DNA of 64,000 nucleotides from NCBI GenBank assembly GCA_023078555.1, contig CM041198.1, forward strand, positions 770,856-834,855, in the 5' to 3' direction. Positions within the stretch are counted from its first letter, which is position 1, and every line of letters starts with the position of its first letter. Below, one piece after another: positions 34,926-45,689 of this stretch. The DNA comes from Ulva prolifera (lineage: Eukaryota; Chlorophyta; Ulvophyceae; Ulvales; Ulvaceae). The notes under the pieces are model-generated. The model saw only the letters and a program-made list of their open reading frames with translations, was not told where the DNA came from and made no database searches. Both the position numbers and the translations under genes were made by a program.

Positions 34926-36216
34926 CTGGCATGCAACCAAAATATACCACATGGACGGCACTTGTTACAGGAACACGGCAGCCTGCGAGGAGCGGGGTGT
35001 GTAGCTCACCGCAGGCTTAGTCGAATGAGGCCATGCTGGGGCCTGAGATTCGAATGCACGTCCCTCGGGCAGAGTGCATCTGAGACTCTGGCCTGCAAAG
35101 CATTGCATCGCCCATGCAAGATTTCCAACGTGGTATCCAACTTATTGAGTCCTGCAGTGGCATGGATCTGTATCACTGAACCCTGGCATCGCCCTTGGCA
35201 CGATGCATATTACTGCCAGAGATATGCTTCATTGTCTCACGCTGAGAATTGTTTGAAACAAAACAGTTCCCTAGTCATGTCCTACTTGTGCACAAAAAAA
35301 CTTGGTAGCTGGTGTGCTATGTGTTGCATATTACACACAGTTGGGGCGGGATTGTGGGACCCCACGTAGTGAGTGTGCATCCAGCATGGTCCGGGCGGCG
35401 GCATGCTGAGACGCATGCTGAGACGACTATACGTAGGATTATGCTGCAGGCGCATCTGTGGAGCATGTTCGGGCCTCTTGATTGGGCGCGCGGGTGTGTG
35501 GAATGTTGTGTGACAACATGGGTGAGTCAGTGTGGTGGTAGCTGCGGAGGGGGGTGCGTCAGTGGGATTGGGTTCTTCAATGGCCTTCCACTTGTGCCTG
35601 TGAGACTGCATCCTTGAAAAATTATGTTCATGTGGTTCTGTTTTTCGTTTTAGCTCCATGCGGACTGGCGCTTATTGCACTGCTGCCTCTCCCTTGACTG
35701 ACCTCTCGCAAGCACACAGACAGTGTTGCAGCTCGTTTTGATGTTTCAGAAACATTGTCATTGACACAGCATTGCGTATGATGACATGCACAACTGGGAT
35801 CGGGATGGGTGCCAACTTGCGAGACCACATTTTGACACTTCATGATGGCGGAGTGGCCAAGCCAGGTCAGTAGCCTACAGAGCCACTCGGCAAGAAGTCT
35901 GGCAGTTGAGTTTGTGCAGCAGCTTATGAACTCCATCTAACGGTGGTACATCAACACAGGCAAGCACCACAGGGTGAATTGAGTCTAGAATGTTGTTGCC
36001 ACGAATATGCACCGGCTCCGGCTCATACTAAAGATCATATGTGCTTTCTGCAACTTTCATACAGAACAATGCACATTGACAGCGTGCCAATTTCGAAGTT
36101 CTGGTTGACAATATCATAATGGGCTTGTTGTTGTTCACAGTAAGCATTGAGGAAATGCCTCGATTTGCTAATGCAATGAGAGGTCATATCTCATCAACAC
36201 CGCATCAGCACCGCCT

Positions 36217-36251
<35 letters not shown>
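36217..36251. repeat. Poly-G tract, 35 bases
   Basis: Uninterrupted run of 35 G on the plus strand in a region without a recognised exon. It is the longest homopolymer in the window. Confidence 0.95.
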
Positions 36252-36253
<2 letters not shown>

Positions 36254-36422
36254 ATCACCGACACTTGTGGTGTCTTTGTGAACAAGCTTATGATTGCGAT
36301 ACATTAAGATTTACTTGCATATGGCAAGACTCAAGATCTGTTCAGCAGCGTTAAAGGCACATTCCATGCATGCACACGCTGTATCGTTGTTTGAGCAGCT
36401 CAGAGACAGCACAACAACAGCT

Positions 36423-37394
36423 TTAGACCACACTCGTATCAAAGCGTACTTTCCACCTGCTTGAATTCTCGGTGTTGACTTTTGGTGACAGCGTGTACCA
36501 CTCGTGAGGGTGAAAGCGGAATTTCTCGGCAAGCTGCCTCCCAGAAAATGTCATCAGTTCGGTGAGGAAGCAAAACTTCAGTAAATGGTTTCGCGTCAGA
36601 ACACCTTGCACCCTGCACGATGTGCAAATCCTCCATCAGATATGCGTTGCGAGGCAAAGCAATAGTGGTGTGGCCCTGGTCCTGTGGACGTGTTGTTTGG
36701 CAATGAAACCCATGCCATCACCTTGCGTGAAACACATTGCTTCCAAGCTGCTGCCACCCATGGCGGTCGATGCATCCTCGAGGCGCTGCTCGCGGTCGGT
36801 GCCACTTGACTGCTCTGAATTTCTTTCAGCTTTGCAACTGCACGTGCCTGCTGAATTTTGGTACCTCGGGACCTACAAGTTCTTGAGTAATCTTATACAT
36901 GTGATAAATTCGGCGTGCTAGGAGTCTGCAGATGCTATGCCTCACCAAGGGGACGTGCAAGTTCTCCTGGCTTGAGATGGTGCTTCTGCTGCTTCCGGAT
37001 GTGTCCATACTGCATTTTGACTAATTTTTTGCTCTAAGCACTCTCTCCCTGAACACTGATAGTGCAACAGCTGTTCAAACGCAGATTGGCACGTGTTCGA
37101 ATACTGTATCGAACTTGGGCTGTCTCGAAGCCCCAGTGGCATTGGGAATTTAAACTGCTCGACTCGGAAAACTGCGCCGTCTGCTGCAAGATTACGTTCT
37201 CCTGGACCAGCCAGGATTACGGACGAATGGTTTTCATCACAGCAGCAGTTCTGTCGCTTGGCTGCAACGAAAAGTGAGCGGCGTCCTCGTTTGCTAGACA
37301 AAGCGACACAGGGCCAAACGCTAATCAAGGCCGCACAGCACGCGACAGCATGCAGCCAAACAGCCAGCGCTTTGTGATGAGTTGCGATGGTCAC
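36423..37394 (-). CDS. Unidentified minus-strand gene, partial model
   Basis: The best-supported exon is near 36686-36439: after an AG it reads GHTTIALPRNAYLMEDLHIV and continues open to a stop at 36439, including LLPHRTDDIFWEAACREIPL. Upstream, 37394-36942 is a 151-codon open frame whose first part is hydrophobic (AVWLHAVACCAALISVWPCV) and could be a signal or transit peptide, followed by ENHSSVILAGPGERNLAADG. The middle, about 36880-36700, may hold a helical exon (QQARAVAKLKEIQSS). I could not close the phases. The frame at 37394 begins with GTG, so the true start is probably in another exon. No family recognised. Confidence 0.35.
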
Positions 37395-37494
37395 ATATCA
37401 GCATTCGCACATATGAGCATTCACAGGGAGGTGAAACGTGTTGTGTTACACATTCAAGCTTTCGAGAAGTCGAGAATTTTTCTTCAGCCATTGT

Positions 37495-40391
37495 TCAACC
37501 AACGAATCCCTGTCCCCAGAAAAGCTGAGTGCTTCGTCGGTCCCTGGAGAAAGCATGGCACATATGATTCAGAAGCGGAGATTCCTGCGACACTGAGACG
37601 CACCAAGAAGAGGTCGCACCTCCACGCAGGGTGTCATCTGGACGTTCCATAGCTGCATTACTAGCATATGGAAAAACGTTATGGTGACACTCCTGGCGCT
37701 GTCGGCTGGCAAACACATCAGGAGATGATAATGGTATATCCTTTGCTGCAAGATGCGGCCTTCTGTCAGGTGATGGTGGCGTGTTCTCCTGCAACCCCGC
37801 CTGTGTTGGGACGCTCAAGAACGCTCGTTGAGGACCTCCATGATTTGAGACCGTCCAGCCTATGGGTGGGTCCTCGCAGCTGGAGACAGTTCCAACTGCT
37901 TGCTGTGTCCGAGTGTGCAGTGCAGGGGTTTCCAGCTGCACATTGGGACCTGCTCTCTGGAGTGGAGCTGGGTCAGATGTGCCTGGACAATGGCTTTCTT
38001 CCACAGTTATCTCTTCAGGCAGTCTACTAGTGAGGGCGTATTCACACAGCGCTTTAGTGCACTTTGTTGCCTTCAGCGCAGCATTCACGGCCATGCGGCC
38101 ACGCTTCGCTTCAGTCCGAGCCTCTGGAGTCATGAAAGCCCAATTTGCAAACTCCATGGTTGCTTTGATGTACTCGGTCACACCATGTGGAGCAGAGACC
38201 TGAAATTGTGCAGCACTTTTCTAGACTCGCTTTGCAAACCGCTGATGTGCACACGTAAAGCATGCATGCATGCATTCATTGTGAGATCTCCAGGGGCCTC
38301 AGGTACAGGCATGCAGTGTATGCTTACTGAGCTTGCTAAACATCCTGAATGCACTTGCCTGTATAGGACAACCCAGATGACACTGGAATGATGTTACCTG
38401 CTATCAGGATGCATGTGGCTGCTCGCATGATCGAGCACAGATGGTTGCTCTTATTCAACAGTCCATGGATACAAAGCCGAAGAAGATCATGGTCAATAAC
38501 ACACCAGGACCAGCGGAAATATCGAATGGCTTGAAAACTCAAAGGATGGGATTGCATACCAACACGGTGGAGCTGGTGCTGTCCCTGTGAACGATCTCAG
38601 CTTTGTGATGCCACCTGTCCACCGCAACTAGAGTCCTATCAGCGAATCGTGCACGGATGCGGCCGTCCACGAAGGCTGTGAAGACACCAACACGAAGAAC
38701 ATTCTGTTCAGCCTGAACCTCATTTGAAAGAACTTCAGGCTCGGCAGTACTTGCGGCAGTCTTAGACTCAGCTGACTGCTGTATGGCCAGAGCATCCAGC
38801 ACATCCAATGCATGCTGTCTGCACAACAAGAACTCAGGTGAGAATTAACAGGATGAAGCACAAACACAATTGTGCAGTGAACAGGGCGCCAGAAAGTGAT
38901 GATGGAGAGTTCTCAACAGATTTGTCAAGGCTTGCATTAACGACGCAGGTAGAGTAAATCCTGACTGCATATACTGGGAACGAAGCTAAGTTGTGCACTC
39001 TCACCTACCTAAATTTTAGTACCGCTTGCGCAATAGGCTGGAACGCATAGCGTCCACTGCCATCTGCGGACCATGCATGGACTGGCAAAGCATTGGTCCG
39101 GTACAGTGATTCTGCATCAGGAGCCCTTTGATGCCGGAGGAATTCTCCACTGTCTGCTGTACAGATGAAAGATTCATCCTGCGTCACCCATGCGTGCACT
39201 TCCAGCGTTGAAGGAATAAATTGCATAAACACTTCTGGAGTCCAGCAGATCTGGACCACTTCCTACAAGTATCCAACGTGAGATATGACTGCACGTCCAA
39301 CAGCATCTTGCAAAAGGATGATACACACCTGGGGTGGCAGAGCGGATGGTGAGCTGTTGGTCCACCATGAGTCTTCTGAGAAGAAGTTTGGATTTTCATA
39401 TGGCGGCTCGGCTGCATAAGGAAGGTGAGTCGTCCTTTGCATGAGGGTGCTTTCCTGTTGATGGTGGCTGACACCACTGGGTGCTTGTTGAACAGAGGAC
39501 GTGACAGCTTGTGCCTCGTCGATGTCTAACACAGAGCCTGCATTGGCACCACTCAGTCGATAGAACACTCTCCCTAAGCCATGTATTAGTTGAAAGAAGC
39601 TATGGTGGCTGACAGCAGCCTTGGACATGCGGATGTTCTACATGCGATTGGTCTGCTCAGTGCAGATCAAATTTGCGACAACACAAGTGCATAGAACACG
39701 AAGCATTCATACTTTCAACAGCCCCAGTTTGTATCTCTTTTTGGCGTTTCAGCGCCAGTTGCGCCATGTTCAATGGATATGACCATCTAGCTGGACAGTC
39801 CACGGTTGCAAAGACTTGTGTCTGCCAAAGAAAATGAAAGGACACGTTTCCATCGTCATCTGTCATCTTACCAATCAAAAGGGGAAAGCAAACAGCAAAT
39901 CGGCGCCCATGTGGATGCAGCACAAGCCTTGCTGTTTCATCCTCGCTTTGCAACGAGATGCGGCCATCTGAAAGGGTCTGCAGTACCAGTACGAGGCAGA
40001 GTGATCAGACGTGACAGAAGGACCACGAATCATCTAAAGGTATAAAGAATTTTTTTACCTGGACGCAGCCTTCAGACGTGGCATGTCTGAGGCTTTCGGA
40101 CCACCGGACGTAAGACAGCGGGTAACCCAACTTGAAGATGTCAGATTTATGTCGACGTTCCAAAGCACGACACCATACAACCGCATCTAGATGCATGTTT
40201 CGGAATGAAAGTACGGTGCACAACCGCTCTGCGTATTTAGATACAGCAAATGTACATGTTTGACGCACGACATCATCGCCGCTGATGTACGCGAACATGG
40301 CGCCATTTCGAGACAGAACTACAATATCGCCATCTGCATACAAGGCTTTTACGCGACCGTCGGACAGCAGGCAAACTCTGTGTAGTGTCAT
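37495..40391 (-). CDS. C5orf34-like protein
   Basis: Six exons with all phases closing: 40391-40059, 39977-39720, 39637-39329, 39262-39009, 38818-38560, 38199-37495; about 705 residues. The first ~75 residues match the C5orf34-like N-terminal domain (LLSDGRVKALYADGDIVVLS, then DDVVRQTCTFAVSKYAERL). A second DGRI-type beta segment, FTAFVDGRIRARFADRTLVA, lies in exon 5. The helix TEYIKATMEFANWAFMTPEA in exon 6 matches the family's C-terminal part. The remaining ~150 residues are Pro/Ser-rich and probably disordered. The protein is conserved from algae to vertebrates, and its molecular role is not established. The gene is head-to-head with axonemal dynein LC1, and an E2F-like site TTTCCCGCGAA lies 58 bp upstream of the ATG. 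Weak point: the exon 2 donor is GCT|GTTGAA. Confidence 0.75.
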
Positions 40392-40825
40392 TGCCCAAAG
40401 ACCAAGGCTTGCTGGAACCACAGCGAGCGAAAATACGGTGAAACGCAATTTCCCGCGAACGTGCGGAGTTGGCCACGATGCTGCCCATCAAGTTGATCTG
40501 GCCTACACGGGCGGACCCGGATGCGACATGTGATTTGAAATGGCCCACACGCACGCACGTACGCGTGGCCTCAAGACATAACACCGGGCATGAGTGACTT
40601 GAGCCGTGCTCGCACGTGTAACTACGGTGCTATAGATAGAGCGTCGCTTCGAGCATCACTTCAGCGATATCTGCATGTATGGTCGTGCTAAGATGTGATT
40701 GTATTCCTCTCGCTACACTGGCCGTATCGATAACAACGCTGATGCCGGTGCATAGACCCCAGTAACCTGGGATACACTGTACAACCGCTGACATTCTCAT
40801 TCATATAAAGCCCAAAGGCTGAGTC
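40392..40825. promoter_or_regulatory. Bidirectional promoter, C5orf34-like / dynein LC1
   Basis: The 434 bp between two divergent ATGs. TTTCCCGCGAA at 40449-40459 fits the E2F/DP consensus TTTSSCGC and is 58 bp from the C5orf34-like start. A TATA-like TCATATAAAG at 40801-40810 is only ~16-25 bp from the LC1 ATG, so it can serve LC1 only if the 5' UTR is extremely short. Confidence 0.5.
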
Positions 40826-41761
40826 ATGGCCAAGGCCACAACAATCAAAGAGGCCATCAAGCGATTTGAAGACAGCAAGGCAGTCGTTGCTGCTGAGCAA
40901 GGAAAAGTGCGCTTCCAGCATCTGTGACATCCCAAGAATGCCGATCCACGACGGCAGCTGCGCCGTATGGCTATTCTTTTTCGAATGCGTTGTTCGCCTG
41001 GCACTGTAGTGCAGGCCGGCCTCATGCGATTCACGCATTCGTTCTCTGACCCGACAGCTGTCAGCATTCACTACTGCCGAAAAGTGCAGGTGGAATTGTT
41101 CGGCCAGTGCCCACCAATCGAGAAGATGGACGCAACGCTGTCCACTCTCAAGGCTTGCGTGTATGGGATCACGGCTGCTTGCATTCCCAGCACTTCCCGG
41201 TAAAGCTGTCTCGAACAATCATTCAAGTGATTGCAGGCACTTGGCGCTGTCAACTAACAACATCGAGAAAATAAGCAGCCTGACAGGCATGGAAAATTTG
41301 AAAGTCCTGTCACTTGGACGCAACTGCATCAAGAAAATTGAGAACTTAGATGGCATCGCTGACACACTCGAAGAGCTCTGGATGTCTTATAATTTGGTGG
41401 AAAAGTTGGCTGGAGTGGAAAAACTAAGCAACCTCCGGGTTCTCTATCTGGGAAACAACAAAGTCAGAGACTGGGCGGAGGTGGAGCGATTGGCCGCCCT
41501 TGACAAGCTCGAAGACCTTCTGCTGCGAGGTTGTCCACTTTATGATGATGCAAGTGCAGTGGCTGCGTATCGTGTCGAGGTCGGATTTTCGATACCAAAC
41601 TCGAGTGCTTCCAATTTGTTTCACATGTTTGTTGCTGCACATGTGCTAGCCCGGTGGACGTGCGAATTGCACTGCAGGTGATAAAGCGAGTACCTCAGCT
41701 GAAAAAGTTGGATGGCATTCCAGTCGATGTGGACGAACGGGAGGCGGCAGCGGCAGCTTGA
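40826..41761 (+). CDS. DNAL1: Axonemal outer-arm dynein light chain 1 (LC1)
   Basis: Four exons, 40826-40906, 41090-41160, 41237-41579 and 41678-41761, closing in phase; 192 residues, close to the usual ~190-200 length. LC1 is a leucine-rich-repeat protein that binds the gamma outer-arm dynein heavy-chain motor domain and microtubules, and tunes flagellar beating. The N-terminus MAKATTIKEAIKRFEDSKAV is nearly that of Chlamydomonas LC1. LRR segments follow: LALSTNNIEKISSLTGMENL, VLSLGRNCIKKIENLDGI, LEELWMSYNLVEKLAGVEKL and VLYLGNNKVRDWAEVERLAA. The end, LKKLDGIPVDVDERE, carries the family's basic/acidic C-terminal helix. At the exon 2-3 junction a Val replaces the Lys usual before HLALSTNN. 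It implies a functional axoneme with outer arms. Confidence 0.95.
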
Positions 41762-42648
41762 GGTATCACCAGACCGGCTGTGATGTATGCATTCGTGCTC
41801 ACACGGGTGGTCAGTGCCATGGATGACAGTGATCCTCATCATAAAGTGTCAGCCGACAAACAGGCTGTGGCATGGATGCTGTGGCAATGCACCACGTGCG
41901 TAAATGTAAATATGTATGCGTTGGGTAGCACACAGACCCTAACTGTGGATGACCGTGTAGTTTCTTGGTCTGGTCATGAATCTAGACTTCTGAGAGATCC
42001 AGTTGGTCATATAGTCAATGATCCAGGTATGGCATTGAATCCCTGCGACCTGAGCCTTTGTTGAGTTCGGCAGACTTCAAGGAGTCGTTTCAGAAATATC
42101 ACTAGTCGTCAGCCTCACGAGTGTCTGGGTGGTCGGTCACTTCAATCCCAGATTACGTGGCACGTGCCCTCCAGCAAAGCTCTAGCATCCCCAATAGAGA
42201 CATCACTCAGCAACACTGGTTTCGCAACATATGGATCTGTCTGCACCGTTGTCGTTTCAGGTGCGCAGCGATTCAGGTGTGTACGAACTGGGCTGCAAGG
42301 TCCTGCGCGCAGGCTCATTTCATGTCGGAACTCCCCCGAGCCCTCGAATGTTGCAACGCACTGCAAGCCATAGCGTACTGGCCTTCACCGCGCTTTCAAC
42401 CTCCGGCTCCACCAGACCGTGATTTGTGTCTGAGAACGGCCGCGATCGCATTTTGACATCACGCTGCGAGGAATTGCGCCTGCTATGTCGTGTTCCAGCA
42501 TGTCGGAGATGAAATTTGGTTTCGATGCGTTGTTCGTAAGATAGAGTTTGGACCTTGCAAGACATGTTTCTGGGATCAGATGAAGGATGATCTGCGACTG
42601 CGATCATGTTGACGATGAACGGGGTGCCGTATAGCGATCATCGCCTGC

Positions 42649-44642
42649 ATGGGAGGCCAGCCCAGAGAGCAGGGATCTCCGCCACGCCCAAACAAAAAGC
42701 GGCGTGAGCACAACACACTACAGCATAGTGGTTCGTCTGCCTCCGTGGCAGCAAACGTGGCGCCGCTGGAGCCCGACATGCAGGAGAATCCTGATCCAGA
42801 CGAAGCACAGAGGAGCACGGTGGAAGCAGCTTTCAGCGTATTCCGACAGAATTGCCCAGATTTTACAGATGACGATCTGAAGGCCTCGCTTGCGGCGTGT
42901 TGGCGAATTGACGTGAGCGTGCAATCGGTGCCTTCCCCACGTCCATGCGCACATAGACGTACGGGAGTATGCCCAACCGGCGCTCAAGCTTAGCCGTAGC
43001 AGGCCTGATCACTGATCCTCCGCTCTGTGTATGTGATCGTTGTTTTTGAAGACTGACTGACTGCGTTTGCAAGATGCAGTTGATTGATGAAGCATTTGAG
43101 CATCTGGTTCGCCGCAAGTTTGGGGAGCCAGAGGATCCTCCCAGTGGAGCTGGACCTTCAGGCGCACCAGCAGAGGTGCCTGCGAATGTGAACAACGAGG
43201 ATGATGCATTTGAATCCGAGCGTGCGCAGATGCGTGCTGCCATGCAGCAGTCAGAGGTAGAGGCTGCAGCATACAATGCAAGCTACCAGAAGCCTGAAGA
43301 AGAGTGGTCATGCGCTGATTACAAAGAACAGTTTCCTGACAGTAAAATTATGTCAGAGGTGCAGCCACGCATCGTGTGCTTCTAGCTGTTGCTTCTGGGA
43401 GTGGTGCATCAAGTCTGCCAGCGGCTGCAGGTTGAGAAGGAAGGCCTTCTTCAGGAACTGTGCAGCAAGGATGTCAGAACAGCCGCATTGTCACTGCTTC
43501 GTCTAGAGAAAAAATGCTGCAAGTGGTGGCGTAGAGAGGCTGGGGTAGCTGGGTACTTTCGAGAGCTGTCTGCTGTCGCCATTGAAGCATATAGGGGTAC
43601 GGTTTATTATTGTGCTTTCCCTTCAAGAGTACCTTGCAATCATACATGCGTGTACTTGTGTTGGGGAGCACCAGATTGCTGCGCTCTGACGCAAACACCC
43701 CCCTTGTTATGACTATGTGTCGATTGGGTGATGTCATGACATCCATGATCGATCTCAATCACATCTAAGCAGGCCTGGCTGACGTGCTACTCAATGATGC
43801 TGTACAGCAGCATGTCTCTCACCTGGTGTTCCTGTCTCACAGGACCTCCAAATGTCAGCCGGTGTTGCCCACCTCTTTTGGCTGCACTGCAACGGGCACA
43901 CAACTTAAGTCTACTTCAGTCTACCCTTCACACACAATCATGGCATACCATCTTCCATAGGGCTTGTCCCCCTGGCAGACTTCTTGTCCGTCCTGAAGCA
44001 GGTACATCTGCTGCAGAAGCTTGTTTTTGCATGTACATATCTACACGCAAACTAGATGTGTATGTAGGAGCAACACAGAAGCCACCTCCGGGAACGCCCA
44101 ATGAGCCAGAAGCCAAACACACCCAGTGCAACACAACCTCAGATGCAGGCCACGCAGATCAAGGTACGTTGCCATCACCTGCTGTCCCCTTGGCAGGGAA
44201 GATGGCTGCGGTAGCAGGTAATCCCTCCGTACGACGCAGCAAACGAATACGAGAGGGAGAGACCAAGAGTGGCACTACGTCTCAGAGTTTGGATGCAGAG
44301 GCTGAATCCAGACATGGGAGTAGCACAACATGCCCCGGCAGGAACGTTCAGAGTGGTCCGGGCGGTGCACCTACCAATGCTGTGCCCAACTTGCAGAAGG
44401 TTGTGGCTGATCCAGCAGAAGGCAAGTGCATGGCAATTTCAGAATGCGCAAGCAGTAGTAACGAAAATGCACTTGCTGCTCTTGCTCAAGTTTTGGAGAC
44501 ACTTACAAGTCGAATTGAGGGTGAAGTCCTGGCAGCCTGCCATGACCCAAACCGCGGAAGTGAGATAGTTCCATCCATTTTTACCAAATTTAGGCCAACG
44601 GACTGGGATACTACCGAGACAATTGACCTTCTTGACGAGTAA
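42649..44642 (+). CDS. Acidic protein with CUE/UBA-like start, unidentified
   Basis: Exons 42649-42912 and 43080-43358 join in phase 0. The next runs to 43596 with an acceptor at 43421 or 43430 (phase 1 out), then one begins at 43773. The last open frame ends with the stop at 44642. The first exon is basic then acidic (PPRPNKKRREHNTL) and holds a short helical block, TVEAAFSVFRQNCPDFTDDD then LKASLAACW, reminiscent of a CUE/UBA ubiquitin-binding fold. Exon 2 contains IDEAFEHLVRRKFGEP and a UIM-like QMRAAMQQSEVEAAAYNAS. Exon 3 is helical (LQVEKEGLLQELCSKDVRTA, then LRLEKKCCKWWRREAGVAGY). The C-terminal exon is Ser/Gly-rich with RRSKRIREGE and ends in FRPTDWDTTETIDLLDE. A ubiquitin-binding adaptor is a reasonable guess; I recognise no exact family. 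Confidence 0.5.
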
Positions 44643-44751
44643 GAGAGCACATGCTGCAACAAGCGACGTGCTACCTGTAGAATGTTACCAGGTGCTACTG
44701 TGCATGCTGTCATCAATACATGCAAGCCATGTCGCTACAGAAAACCTCTAG

Positions 44752-45625
44752 TCACGAATCGCGCACAAAACATGTATTATCGACGATTAATCGATGCTTA
44801 TTGGCACAGAGGAGCTGATAAAGCTGGAATAGAACATCGTAGTCCAGGTGCACAGCGTGGCACCCATGCCCAAACCGCAACAGCTTCAGCTGGTTGAGAC
44901 GGGATCCTTTCCCCAGTGTGTCAGCTATATCTTCCTTGCTGACACCAGTTGTTCTGGCCAGTTCTCCTAGCTCCACATCTTGATAGCCACTGCTGCTCAT
45001 GTCCAGCAGCCTAGATATCAGAGTACGCTCCCAATATTCTCGAAAAGCGATCTGGATTCCGGAACAAGCTGATGTGATGCTCATCTACTCTTAAAAAGAT
45101 GAGAAGAGGCAAAGAAGAAGCGTTCCAGTTGTATATATGCATAAAAGTGCGCAGCCTCAGCCACACCGCCTTCCGGTTCAGTGATGGGCATACCTTGCCA
45201 AGATCAGACAAAGGTCGTTCTGGTGTTCCTGGTTTGTTGTCCATACGGGCCAATTCATAAGAGAAATCTATGATGAGTCCACCGTATCCCTTCCGTTGCT
45301 TGTGTGGCATGGTCAGTATGCAGGCCAGATGATTGTTTTCATTTTGCTTTTCCCTCGAGAAATAGCCCAACATTTCTTGCCCATCTGGAAGAACCTCACA
45401 AAACACATAGAAAACAAATTCGTAAACCTGCATTACACATTGCATGAAGAAAAGAGTTCCTCCTAGATGGACAAGCACAGTTCTGGTGCACACCTCCCAG
45501 ATCAAGGTTTTTCCATCTAGAAACATCCTGGAAAACAAACACAAGTTCTGACAGAACACTTTATGCTTCAAGCCATCGATCTTGTACACTACGACCTGCA
45601 GCAGTGTATCAAGTCCTGAAGGCCT

Positions 45626-45689
<64 letters not shown>

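Noticed and set aside
39830-39890. A 54-bp intron-like segment (GTAAGATGAC...TTTGGCAG) inside C5orf34-like exon 2.
   Set aside because: Removing it breaks the reading frame (phase 1 donor, phase 0 acceptor), while reading through keeps the frame open.
40005-40448. Start of the C5orf34-like protein at the upstream TTG at 40448.
   Set aside because: TTG starts are not expected in nuclear genes. The ATG at 40391 begins directly before the conserved domain.
43359-43385. A 27-bp intron joining GAG|GTGCAG to the first CTAG.
   Set aside because: Too short to be spliced. Acceptors at 43421 or 43430 keep the same frame with a 63-72-bp intron.
43794-44642. A separate gene starting at the ATG at 43794.
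   Set aside because: The first ~80 codons have no coding character and overlap a different-frame exon (LADVLLNDAVQQHV) of the upstream gene. Only the 3' part looks coding, as that gene's last exon.
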